From NCBI GenBank assembly GCA_021793015.1, contig JAJYTO010000012.1, positions 1-32,504 of the forward strand: DNA of 32,504 nucleotides, read 5' to 3'. This document shows, one piece after another, positions 9,970 to 18,946 of the stretch; within the stretch, counting starts at the first letter, position 1, and each line of letters starts with the position of its first letter. The notes below the pieces were generated by a model, which was not told where the DNA came from, searched no databases, and was given only the letters and a program-made list of their open reading frames with translations. The DNA comes from Bacillota bacterium. GTDB taxonomy: Bacteria; Bacillota; Bacilli; Alicyclobacillales; SLC66. A program made the translations under genes and the position numbers.

Positions 9970-11295
9970 ATGGAAATCAATAAGATGGATTTATATGGAT
10001 TAGCGTTGACGGGATTGATGTTGGCACAAGTGATTTCAACTCAACCAACAATGGCAGCAACCATGGGTTACCATGAGCAATTAAAACATATTGCGGGTGC
10101 GGACAAACACCTGGAAATCGAAACCATGAGCATGACCACGGCCAGAAACGGCTGGGCCATGGGCCACCTATCTGTGTCTGCTGGCTACGAGAACATGGTG
10201 TTAAGCACGGCAGATGGGGGCTTGATCTGGCAGAACGCGACCCCAAGTCACATGGTCAGCGGGCAAAGGGCTTTATCTGCCGGTTTCGCGGGGACACAGT
10301 CGGCAGTGATCGCCGTAAACGGATCATCCGGCATCGTTGCATACGTCACGACCGACGGAGGACGAAAGTGGGTGGTGTCAAAGCCGCTCGCAACCGCCTA
10401 TCCAAACGGCAATTTATACGTGCAGTTCGTGAACAGGCGGCGCGGTTTCATAGAGGTGTCCACTGGCGGCAATGGCACCTTGTATGGAGCGCTGCTGACA
10501 ACAGCAAATGGGGGTCAAACGTGGCGTCAAGTGTCCGGCAGTTCGATTGATACGGGGCGGAGTGGATGGCTGCCTTTTGCAGAGGGTTTTTCGTTTGAGA
10601 ACGCAAAGGACGGCTGGATGGGCGGCGTACAGAGGGATTTTTCGGGAGGAAACTTCGGCGGTTCTGGATTCCTGTGGATGTACAGAACAATCGATGGTGG
10701 AAGGGATTGGAGGCACGTAATACTTCCGTTTCCTGATGGATTTGCCGGTGCCAGCACGGAGGTCTCGCAGCCGCAGTGGTTCGGACGGACGGGATACCTC
10801 GTGATCCGGTACACTACTGCCAAGCAAAATCGCACAGGAATATTCTTGTACGAGACTCGAGACGGTGGACAGAACTGGGTGCCTGTGCGCACTTCACCGC
10901 CGGGTTCAGTGGATTTTGTCAACACCCGGGTGGGGTATGCCCTATCGTCTGGTCGATTGTTTCGCACAGGGAACGGAGGCGTTACTTGGGAACAGGTGGC
11001 GGCGCATGCTGCATGGAGAGAGTACACCAGCCTTCAGTTCGTCACACCTTCTGACGGTTGGATTGAGTGGTTCGATCAATACGGCCCACATTGGGAGCGA
11101 ACCACAGATGGGGGACGTGTGTGGAATGCCTACACGGCCGTGGCAGGAAAATCGTTGATCGCGGGTGGTCGTGAACAGGCGACGCACATTTATTTGGATG
11201 GCGCGGTCATTTCCAAACCAAGACACACTGTAGCGAAAGATCCCGCTTCTGGAGTGACCGCGCCTGCTTTGCGGACTTTATCACTGCTCCCCTGA
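9970..11295 (+). CDS. Secreted Asp-box/BNR-repeat beta-propeller (Ycf48/sialidase-like fold)
   Basis: Repeated Asp-box motifs: TADGGLIW, TTDGGRKW, TANGGQTW, TIDGGRDW, TRDGGQNW, TGNGGVTW, TTDGGRVW. N-terminal signal-like segment. ATG 9970 chosen over the track start 9649, which reads through the minisatellite. Confidence 0.75.
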   Translation: MEINKMDLYGLALTGLMLAQVISTQPTMAATMGYHEQLKHIAGADKHLEIETMSMTTARNGWAMGHLSVSAGYENMVLSTADGGLIWQNATPSHMVSGQRALSAGFAGTQSAVIAVNGSSGIVAYVTTDGGRKWVVSKPLATAYPNGNLYVQFVNRRRGFIEVSTGGNGTLYGALLTTANGGQTWRQVSGSSIDTGRSGWLPFAEGFSFENAKDGWMGGVQRDFSGGNFGGSGFLWMYRTIDGGRDWRHVILPFPDGFAGASTEVSQPQWFGRTGYLVIRYTTAKQNRTGIFLYETRDGGQNWVPVRTSPPGSVDFVNTRVGYALSSGRLFRTGNGGVTWEQVAAHAAWREYTSLQFVTPSDGWIEWFDQYGPHWERTTDGGRVWNAYTAVAGKSLIAGGREQATHIYLDGAVISKPRHTVAKDPASGVTAPALRTLSLLP

Positions 11296-11514
11296 TGATG
11301 GTTCAATCGATCTTAAACCTCGTCGCTGTTTGAAGCGGCGATGAGAGGTGTGCTTCCCGCAGTGCACCTTTGTCGCAGGCATCCGGGAACGATCCTACGA
11401 CTATTAGAGTATTGCCTACTCAATGAACCTCCTGTATGGTGGGTTCAGACGCTTTCTATTGGATCGGGGCCGACTGTCATTGATGCATATCGCGGCAACG
11501 AGAGGAGAAATCGC

Positions 11515-12018
11515 ATGATAAAGGGTTTGTATGAAGTTCATTTGCCAGTTCGGGATTTACAGCGATCAATTGCGTTTTATGAAAATATTGGGTTGGAATT
11601 GGCCTATGAATATGATGGCGTCGCTTTCCTGTGGATTGTGCCAAATAAGAGTTGGATAGGGCTGTGGCAAACAGATATCGCTAGAGACCGTGAGCCAGCC
11701 AGTTTTCCTGGCCATGGTCGACACGTAGCCTTTCAAGTGGATTTTGAGGACATCAAGAAAGCCAGTTTATGGCTTGCTGAAAAGGGGATCACTCTCCGTT
11801 CTCACGGAGGATTGGAGCCGCTGGAACCGATAGTTAGGCCCCATCAACAGAACAGCTCAATTTATTTTGACGATCCTGACGGGAATGCCCTTGAATTGAT
11901 ATGCGCTTTGCCAGACGGAAGCCCAACTGAGCCGAGCAAAATGATGTATTTGAGTGAATTTGAACGACTCGCTCAGGAATATGTCACACTAAGATCTCGG
12001 CTTATCTCAAACGATTGA
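11515..12018 (+). CDS. VOC/glyoxalase-bleomycin resistance-dioxygenase superfamily protein, 167 aa
   Basis: MIKGLYEVHLPVRDLQRSIAFYENIGLELAYE... and C-terminal IYFDDPDGNALELIC; AGAGGAG Shine-Dalgarno-like site before ATG 11515. Confidence 0.85.
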   Translation: MIKGLYEVHLPVRDLQRSIAFYENIGLELAYEYDGVAFLWIVPNKSWIGLWQTDIARDREPASFPGHGRHVAFQVDFEDIKKASLWLAEKGITLRSHGGLEPLEPIVRPHQQNSSIYFDDPDGNALELICALPDGSPTEPSKMMYLSEFERLAQEYVTLRSRLISND

Positions 12019-12116
12019 AGCTATAGAACGTTTCGCTTTCAATCGATATAATGTCATTGGATTTGGATTCGCGCTCCATGCTGACTATGAAGCTGCGAAA
12101 GGAAAGGGGCGCAAAT

Positions 12117-12509
12117 ATGCGGGAGAAAGATGCCCTCAGGCGAGTCATGGAGCGGCGGGAAATGCTGAACAACGGGCAAGTGCATGAAAATAACGCTCTT
12201 GTGGCGGATGACTTTTTCGCTGTGTTTGCCCTGGGCAACCCAGGCGAATTTGAGACCTACAATGCTGAACAATATCGCGCCGGGAACCTGCAAGCTGTGG
12301 AGCTTTACCGCGGGAAGAGTCCGCACTGGGGGTACACGGATCACAACTGGGGTTATCGATCCGATACAGAGTTCGTGATTTCTTCCAGCATAGATTTTTC
12401 GCTGAACGGAGAACTATTTATGCGCGCTATGGTGATGGAGGTCTATCGGCGACGGGATTCCGAGTGGTTGTTGGTGCGGCAATATATGGAGAAATACAAA
12501 CCGACGTGA
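12117..12509 (+). CDS. SnoaL/NTF2-like (DUF4440-type) small protein
   Basis: AAAGGGG upstream of ATG 12117; ends ...MEVYRRRDSEWLLVRQYMEKYKPT, NTF2-like pattern. Confidence 0.55.
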   Translation: MREKDALRRVMERREMLNNGQVHENNALVADDFFAVFALGNPGEFETYNAEQYRAGNLQAVELYRGKSPHWGYTDHNWGYRSDTEFVISSSIDFSLNGELFMRAMVMEVYRRRDSEWLLVRQYMEKYKPT

Positions 12510-12655
12510 CTCTCTCCCATACCCAAAGACTTGTAAAGCCGGATGTGGGTGCTGAACGACGACCAACCCAGCGTTAGAGGGAGATATGCACAGCGATTCT
12601 GTTTAGTTGTTCAAACAAGCGGGCGCGAGTTCAGAGTCATGTGGAGGTGTTCTCA

Positions 12656-12895
12656 GTGGAAGTGGCCGCATTTTTTCCCTTGGTCATGTCATTGGCCATT
12701 TTAACGAGCAAACGGATGCGTTCCATCGTGAAGGTGTGGTCAGTGACGGGGTTATTGTTGTTCTCATGTGTGGACTTGCTGGCGTTAGGGATGTCAATTG
12801 ACAGATTTGTTTTTGGCGGACTTGTCCTCGTGAGCACGGCGTTGCTTGTCGTCGCATTCGAGGTGAATCGGAGGCGCACACGAGATATATGGTGA
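12656..12895 (+). CDS. Small membrane protein, ~79 aa
   Basis: GTG start with GGAGG about 8 nt upstream; hydrophobic segments VAAFFPLVMSLAIL, VTGLLLFSCVDLLALG, FGGLVLVSTALLVVA. Confidence 0.5.
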   Translation: MEVAAFFPLVMSLAILTSKRMRSIVKVWSVTGLLLFSCVDLLALGMSIDRFVFGGLVLVSTALLVVAFEVNRRRTRDIW

Positions 12896-12916
12896 AATCT
12901 CTATCTAAAAGAGCCT

Positions 12917-12952
12917 GTTCAAAAAGGGGTCAGGTCAGACCCCTTTTTGAAC
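12917..12952. repeat. Perfect 15-bp inverted repeat GTTCAAAAAGGGGTC-AGGTCA-GACCCCTTTTTGAAC (REP-like palindrome or terminator)
   Basis: Arms are exact reverse complements with a 6-nt loop; lies 21 nt after the stop of the 12656 ORF. Confidence 0.85.
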
Positions 12953-13100
12953 AACCTCTACAAGAAAGTGAAATCGAACCAGGGTAAGTGTAATGCGACC
13001 ATGGGGGCGTGAACCGAGCAGCGTCTAACTGCCTCCCTCGTGGCGGCGGGCGATCGTTCTTTTCTGAAGACAACATCATTGAGGACGAGGTGGTTTCCGA

Positions 13101-13457
13101 GTGCAGATCTTTAGGTTTGGTCAAGAAACTGCGAGAAGTATCACTCAGTTCGATTCAAATCTCAGTATGTCGCGAATTTTGATGACTGCTAAACCTGCAC
13201 GGATCGGTTGCATGTATCTTGAAACCAACGGAATCATTGGCTTTCACCCGGCAGCCACTCCACAAATACTGCTTGTTGTATATGGACATGGCTGGGTTCG
13301 AGTCGACTCTGAAAAGAGAGTTCATGTTGAAACTGGGGATGCGGTTTTTTGGGAAACAGGAGAAGAGCACGAAACGCGAACTGACACTGGATTAATTGCG
13401 ATTGTTATCGAGTCAGACGAGTTAGATCCCTCACAGTTTATGCCGAGCAGAGCATAG
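13101..13457 (+). CDS. Small cupin-domain protein
   Basis: PQILLVVYGHGWVRVDSEKRVHVETGDAVFWETGEEHETRTDTGL, cupin barrel pattern; GTG start. Confidence 0.65.
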   Translation: MQIFRFGQETARSITQFDSNLSMSRILMTAKPARIGCMYLETNGIIGFHPAATPQILLVVYGHGWVRVDSEKRVHVETGDAVFWETGEEHETRTDTGLIAIVIESDELDPSQFMPSRA

Positions 13458-13615
13458 GTTCTTGCCGAACAAACGGGGCTTGGACTAAACCGCTAGCGCG
13501 GTGGAAAACCCCCTCCCTCCGTCACCCTAGCTGACACAATGTTGTCTGGTTTCTCTTCGTAACTCTCGCTATCCTATTCGTGCATCCCCATGCAACAATA
13601 GGAGGAGAGTGCCTT

Positions 13616-14498
13616 ATGAGATCCCATCAACACCTGATTCAGCGGATGACGGAGGATCTTCGACTGCGAGGGTTGTCACCGAACACCGTCGACGCCTACA
13701 TCCGTTCGGCCCGGATCTTTCTCGAGTTTTGCGGATGTCCAACAGATCAACTGGATGTCTCAGATGTCCGCCGGTTCCTTTTGTTCCTCATCCACGAGAA
13801 AAAGCGGTCTCCAGCGACGGTCAAGCATCTACAACGCGGCGGTCCGGTTTCTTTTTGCAGTCACCTTGAATCGTACCTTCAATCCCTTGCAAATTCCACG
13901 CCAGAAAACGCCAAAGACCCTCCCGCAAGTGTTGAACCGCCACGAGATCGCGTCTCTTCTGGAGCATTGTCACAACCGAAAGCACAAGGCGTTGTTTGCT
14001 TTGATCTACGGTTCCGGGCTGCGGGTGAGCGAAGCGGCCGCCATCAAAACGGAGCACATCGACTCCCGTACCATGCGGGTGTTCGTCCAAGGAGGCAAGG
14101 GAGCCAAGGATCGGTACACCGTGCTTTCCCACACCGCTGTGCAACTTTTGCGGGAGTACTGGAAAGCGTATCGTCCGGCCCATCCGGAAAGCTGGCTGTT
14201 CCTGGGCACGTATTCGCCGACTCACATCACCTCAGCGGCCATATCCCGTGCCTTTTGCGATGCGCTGAAGCGAGCGCAAATCTCCAAAGAGGTTTCCATC
14301 CACTCTTTGCGCCATTCGTTTGCGACCCATTTGTTGGAGGATGGAGTGTCCCTGCTGCAAATCAAAGAACTGCTCGGACATGCCAGCATCCGCTCCACGA
14401 CAGTGTATTTGCACTTGGCGAATGTCGCCTCTGGGATACTTAGTCCGCTCGATCGTGGGCCGTTCAAGGATGAAGGAAGAACCAGCGCCGATGCCTGA
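13616..14498 (+). pseudogene. Tyrosine recombinase/integrase split by a +1 frameshift near 13825
   Basis: N-terminal SAM-like part MRSHQHLIQRMTEDLRLRGLSPNTVDAY...KKRSPATVK is in frame 2. The catalytic part SIYNAAVRFLF...YGSGLRVSEAAAIK...HSLRHSFATHLLEDG...LGHASIRSTTVYLH is in frame 3. R..HxxR..H..Y residues are present. Confidence 0.8.
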
Positions 14499-15618
14499 AC
14501 TCCAAGACATCTTCGCCCAGTACGCCGACGCCTACGCACAGAGGCACCCGCTCTCCCTTGAACAGGGGAAAGTGGTCCGGGCCATCCAGAACTGCCGCAC
14601 CGCCGCCTTAGGGGGACATGTGGATGAGTGTGACCATTGCGGGTTCACGCATATCTCCTACAATTCCTGCCGCAACCGCCACTGTCCGAAGTGCCAAACC
14701 CTGACCAAGGAACGCTGGATCCAAGCCCAGAAGGCGAACTTGCTGGAGGTCGGGTACTTTCATGTTGTGTTCACCCTGCCGGAGGAACTGAATCCCGTCG
14801 CCTACCAGAATCCAGAGGTGGTATACAACATCTTGTTCAAGGCCGCCTCAGAAACCTTAACGGAGTTGGCGGCGGACCACACCTATTTGGGGGCGCAGAT
14901 CGGCTTTACCGCCGTCCTGCATACGTGGGGACAGAACCTCATGCTCCACCCGCACCTGCATTGCATTGTCCCAGGCGGTGGGTTGACTCCCGATGGACGA
15001 TGGGTGAACTCCCGCAAGAAGTTCTTTCTCCCCGTCAAGGTGCTCTCGCGTAAATTCCGGGGCAAGTTCCTGTTCTATCTCAAACAGGCAACGCTTGAGT
15101 TCCATGGTTCACTGGAGCCCCTGCGGAACGAGGCCCGCTTTCGGGAATGGATGTCCTCCCTCTACCGGAAAGAATGGGTGGTCTATTGCAAGCCGCCGTT
15201 TAAAACGCCGGCTCATGTGGTGGAGTATCTCGGACGCTACACGCATCGGGTGGCGATTTCCAATCAGCGGATTCTTCGTGTCCAAGACGAGTTGGTCACC
15301 TTCCGGTGGCGGGACTACCGGGGTGGAAATCGGCAAAAAGAGATGACTCTGACGGCCAACGAGTTCATTCGTAGGTTCTTAACGCATGTGCTGCCCAAGG
15401 GATTCACGAGAATCCGCCACTACGGGATACTCAGTCCCCGGAGCCGAAGGACGAAGTTGTCTCTTTGCCGAAAACTAACGAAGACTAAGGTTCACCCGGT
15501 TCCCAAACTGTCTGCGGTTGAACTGTTTCTCCAGTTAATGGGCAAGGATTTCACGGTATGTCCCAGTTGCAAGATCGGCCATCTGATGCGGGCGGCTCCT
15601 GTCTTCAAAAGTGCATAG
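14491..15618 (+). CDS. IS91 family transposase (zinc-binding N-terminus, HUH, Y2)
   Basis: CDHCGFTHISYNSCRNRHCPKC zinc motif, HPHLHCIVPGGG HUH motif, YLGRYTHRVAISNQRI YxxxY motif. ATG overlaps the integrase stop. Confidence 0.92.
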   Translation: MPELQDIFAQYADAYAQRHPLSLEQGKVVRAIQNCRTAALGGHVDECDHCGFTHISYNSCRNRHCPKCQTLTKERWIQAQKANLLEVGYFHVVFTLPEELNPVAYQNPEVVYNILFKAASETLTELAADHTYLGAQIGFTAVLHTWGQNLMLHPHLHCIVPGGGLTPDGRWVNSRKKFFLPVKVLSRKFRGKFLFYLKQATLEFHGSLEPLRNEARFREWMSSLYRKEWVVYCKPPFKTPAHVVEYLGRYTHRVAISNQRILRVQDELVTFRWRDYRGGNRQKEMTLTANEFIRRFLTHVLPKGFTRIRHYGILSPRSRRTKLSLCRKLTKTKVHPVPKLSAVELFLQLMGKDFTVCPSCKIGHLMRAAPVFKSA

Positions 15619-16043
15619 CATTGGCGAAGCGGCCCGTGGAGTGGGGAGGGGGAATCTATGCGCATGACGGGGTACAAGCGAGATCTGAGGCCACACCATC
15701 CCAGATTCCCCCCATGCGAGCCCTCATAAAACGACCCTTGGCGAGGGGTGGCCAAAATTGACTTCCCATAGTCGCTGACGACCGCGGTTCAGTCCAAGCA
15801 AAATATCCAAAGTCGGTGCTCAACCTACAGAAGCGCGCCATTCTTTTCGACCGACTTCGGATATTTCACTATTCATTATGTCCAATAAAGCGTTTGATCC
15901 ATTGCGACGATCCAGTGGTGTTTCAGGAATTCCTGCGGCGAATTGTTTTTTGGGATCGTTATTACTGGTGGCTAAAATTGCTCTCGATTGGGTATATAAT
16001 AGACATGGATAATGTCGTTGATAGCACCTGTGGAGGGAAATCA

Positions 16044-17177
16044 ATGAGCGTAGAATCGATCTTTCCGTTTGGTCGGCCAGTGACATCGGGTGATATCGTG
16101 GATCGTCGAGAATTTCTGGCAGAAATGCAGCAGCGCCTTTCGGATGGCCACAGTCTCATGCTGCCAGGTCCCAGGCGAATCGGGAAATCCAGTGTCGCTC
16201 ATGAAGTACTGCGGCGAATGCGCGACACAGGGGCATACACGGCCAACGTCGATCTCTTTTATGTGACCGGCATCGATGAGTTTGCTGCAAAGCTGATGAA
16301 ATCTGTGTTGGAAAACCGCACCGGTGTACTGGGGCAGGCGATTCGGGCGATGCGTGGATTGCGAACCCTGATCGGTCAAGCGGAGGTCCGTGCAAAAATC
16401 CATGATTTAGAATTAGGTTTATCTTTGGGACGCGAAGAGACAGACCTGTTAGAGCAACTTGAGATGGCCATTTCCTTGGCGGAAAATTTAGCGCAACGTG
16501 ACAATCGCCGGATGGTCATTCTGTTGGACGAGTTTCAGGAGATGGAACGCCTTGGCGGACAGGCGCTCCTGCAGCGGTTGCGGGCGCTCTTGCAGCGGCA
16601 AACACATACGGTGTATCTGTTTTTGGGCAGCCAGACCACGCTGATGCAAACCATCTTTGCGGATCGGGGGCAGGCGTTTTATCGGTTTGCCACCATGATG
16701 GAATTACCGTCGATTCCGGCAGAGGCTTGGCACGACTATTTGTCAAAACGGTTTGTGGATTTCCGGATGCACTTCACAGATCCCGCCTTTCGGCTCATGA
16801 TGGACCGCACGGGGGGTCACCCGTATTGTCTGATGGCCGTCGCATACAACGCGCATTTGCATGCGAACCTGCATCACTTGACCACCATTACGGCCGATGT
16901 GGTGGATTATGCGTATGAGCAGGCCATGAGGCATCTGCAATCCATCTACGATGTTCAGTGGCAGGAACTGCATCGATTTCGACATGCAGATACCGTATTT
17001 GCCGCATTGGTAGAGGGAGCGGCGCCGTATTCCCTGCCGATCTCCGGATCAGTTGTGACGAAGGCCATCCAGAACCTGATAAGGCTTTCGATCATCGTCA
17101 AAGGAGAGGGGCGCGGCGAGTATCATCTTGTCGAGCCCATGTTTGGTGATTGGCTCTTGCACCAACAGGGCAGATGA
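16044..17177 (+). CDS. AAA/STAND-like ATP-binding protein (archaeal ATPase family type)
   Basis: FGRPVTSGDIVDRREFLAEMQQRL...LPGPRRIGKSSVAHEVL (Walker A), MVILLDEFQEME (Walker B), TGGHPYCLMAVAYN. GGAGGG Shine-Dalgarno-like site before ATG 16044. Confidence 0.8.
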   Translation: MSVESIFPFGRPVTSGDIVDRREFLAEMQQRLSDGHSLMLPGPRRIGKSSVAHEVLRRMRDTGAYTANVDLFYVTGIDEFAAKLMKSVLENRTGVLGQAIRAMRGLRTLIGQAEVRAKIHDLELGLSLGREETDLLEQLEMAISLAENLAQRDNRRMVILLDEFQEMERLGGQALLQRLRALLQRQTHTVYLFLGSQTTLMQTIFADRGQAFYRFATMMELPSIPAEAWHDYLSKRFVDFRMHFTDPAFRLMMDRTGGHPYCLMAVAYNAHLHANLHHLTTITADVVDYAYEQAMRHLQSIYDVQWQELHRFRHADTVFAALVEGAAPYSLPISGSVVTKAIQNLIRLSIIVKGEGRGEYHLVEPMFGDWLLHQQGR

Positions 17178-17410
17178 CCAAAGCACATGAACTTGCGATT
17201 CCGGACCATTCCCTTGCCGCAAGTTTCCGAGAGCAATGCGCCGCAATAATTCGTAAGCGAAATGGCTTTCAAAATTATGCGGGACGGCGGCTACACCCTG
17301 CTTGTGATATACTCGGGATACAGGATCCGGAACGGCTCAACACCACGCTCGGACGTTAATGGGCGAAGTCTTCATAGAACGATAAGGCGCAGATATTTTG
17401 GGAGGTTGCA

Positions 17411-18088
17411 ATGCCCAAACTCATTTCGCGTGTTGATATCCTCCCAAGACCGCAACGACAGCTTTGGGGAGAGCTGGGGCAAACGCCGAAGCGATTTGGA
17501 TTCGTGATGTACGGCGGAACGGCGCTGGCCCTGCGTCTTGGACATCGACAGTCCGTAGACTTCGATTTCTTTGCCACTGCTCCCTTTGTATCGTCGTCTC
17601 TGCTTTCCGAGATTCCCTATCTCGATGGGGCGACGGTGCAGCGATCTTCCGAAAACACTCTGACCTGCCTGGTGGATAGAGGCGGTCCTGTACAGGTGTC
17701 TTTCTTTGGGGGTCTGAGCTTAAATCGGGTAGAGGATCCCGACGTCGCGGAGAACGGGATCAAGATTGCCTCACTTCTGGACTTGGCGGCCACCAAGGTC
17801 AAGGTCATTTTGGATCGTGCCAGCGCAAAGGATTATCAAGACATCGATGCGTTGCTTCAGACGGGGATGAATCTGACGGAAGCTTTGGGAGCTGCAGTGG
17901 CTGTTTACGGTCCGCAATTCAATCCCTTGTTGAGCCTCAAAGCTTTGACCTATTTTGAGGACGGCGATGTGAAGCGGCTTGCTCCTGACGCGCAAGTGCG
18001 GTTGCGTACGGCTGCAGCGGCAGACATTACTCGCATCCCCAAGTTTCGGCCGCTTCGTGAATTGGATCCGGAACGGCTAAGATCATGA
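17411..18088 (+). CDS. AbiEii/AbiGii-type nucleotidyltransferase (putative toxin)
   Basis: FVMYGGTALALRLGHRQSVDFDFF (hGGTAL...DhDhF signature), KIASLLDLAATKVKVILDRASAKDYQDIDALL. Confidence 0.85.
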   Translation: MPKLISRVDILPRPQRQLWGELGQTPKRFGFVMYGGTALALRLGHRQSVDFDFFATAPFVSSSLLSEIPYLDGATVQRSSENTLTCLVDRGGPVQVSFFGGLSLNRVEDPDVAENGIKIASLLDLAATKVKVILDRASAKDYQDIDALLQTGMNLTEALGAAVAVYGPQFNPLLSLKALTYFEDGDVKRLAPDAQVRLRTAAAADITRIPKFRPLRELDPERLRS

Positions 18089-18369
18089 TGGACCAAGACC
18101 TGATGGGCGTTGCGTCGAGGGTATGTTGGTTTAAGGCTCCGGCCGAGGTCCTTGCCGACAGCATCTTCTTTCTCGGCCATGTCATGACTTACGGTACCAT
18201 TGAGGACATCCTGACGGTGAAGCGCCATTACACAGACCAGGAGTTCGTGGATGCCTTGGAGAACGCGCCGTCAGGCGTCTTCGACCCTCGTTCCTGGAGT
18301 TATTGGCATGTTGTTTACGGGAAATTGCCTGTGCCGCCTCTGCCGGAGCGAGGAATTCCGGGGCTCTGA
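18085..18369 (+). CDS. Small partner protein of the AbiEii-like nucleotidyltransferase (putative antitoxin)
   Basis: ATGA overlap with the upstream stop; compact ORF MMDQDLMGVASRVCWFKAPAEVLADSIFFLGHVMTYGTIEDILTVKRHYTDQEFVDALENAPSGVFDPRSWSYWH. Confidence 0.65.
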   Translation: MMDQDLMGVASRVCWFKAPAEVLADSIFFLGHVMTYGTIEDILTVKRHYTDQEFVDALENAPSGVFDPRSWSYWHVVYGKLPVPPLPERGIPGL

Positions 18370-18527
18370 CGGTGGAACGCCGGGTTCCTGCACGAACCTG
18401 GACGAGGGGGTTGAAGTCCGCCCGCTCAGGATGGTTCGAGAGCGGGTTCCCCAGGGGGCTGGATTGAGAAGCTGCTGCCGCATAGGCCAGCGAGTAACAA
18501 GTAGAATCGACCCAAATCGATCCCGAA

Positions 18528-18869
18528 TTGCTCGTGAGGTTTCCGGATTTGCTCCAAGGGGGGCTTTGGGGGCGCGTCACGCTCTTTTGCGATGAGGCGG
18601 CGAGGTCGGACTGGGATGATGGGCCCGCGTCGCCCGTCTTTCTTGGAAATCTGGAGGTGGCGGGATGTGCTGGAACGCACCCGTATCAACCGGAGATAGC
18701 GCAGCGGGATCAGACGGCGGCGGAGAGAGTCGCGAGAACTTTCTTCAAGCTCGTATTTCCGGACGGTCGCGCGACGGAGCGGCGTTTGCCGAACCTCTTG
18801 CTGGATGAGTTGCGGATTGTCCCTGTGGGGACGGTGGTGGACGCGCTGAAGTCGGCGTTTGGAGACTGA
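18528..18869 (+). CDS. Hypothetical protein, start uncertain
   Basis: Open frame with a natural-looking C-terminus (FFKLVFPDGRATERRLPNLLLDELRIVPVGTVVDALKSAFGD); no recognised family and no clear start. Confidence 0.35.
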   Translation: MLVRFPDLLQGGLWGRVTLFCDEAARSDWDDGPASPVFLGNLEVAGCAGTHPYQPEIAQRDQTAAERVARTFFKLVFPDGRATERRLPNLLLDELRIVPVGTVVDALKSAFGD

Positions 18870-18946
18870 GACTGGACGGCTGCGTCGGGCCCATCTGATA
18901 TCTTCGCGCAAAGGATCAGAGCAGCAGGGGACGGGAGGCTGACCGA

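Larger units (their letters stand above)
13478..15799 (+). mobile_element. IS91-like element carrying a tyrosine recombinase and an IS91-family HUH (Y2) transposase
   Basis: GCTTGGACTAAACCGC (13478-13493) is the inverted counterpart, with one mismatch, of GCGGTTCAGTCCAAGC (15784-15799). Both genes lie between. Exact ends uncertain by about 4 bp because CTTG/CAAG may be target sequence. Confidence 0.7.

Noticed and set aside
9492-9970. Minus-strand ORFs with CLPLSAAVCRCLPLSAAV repeats
   Set aside because: Translation of the 10-bp minisatellite; low-complexity artefact repeated in several frames.
13790-13810. AAAAAG slippery site as a -1 programmed frameshift for the integrase
   Set aside because: The catalytic half is in the +1 frame relative to the N-terminal half, so a -1 slip would not join them.
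18426-18911. 161-aa minus-strand ORF
   Set aside because: Extremely Arg/Pro-rich with no family resemblance; the plus-strand frame looks more natural.
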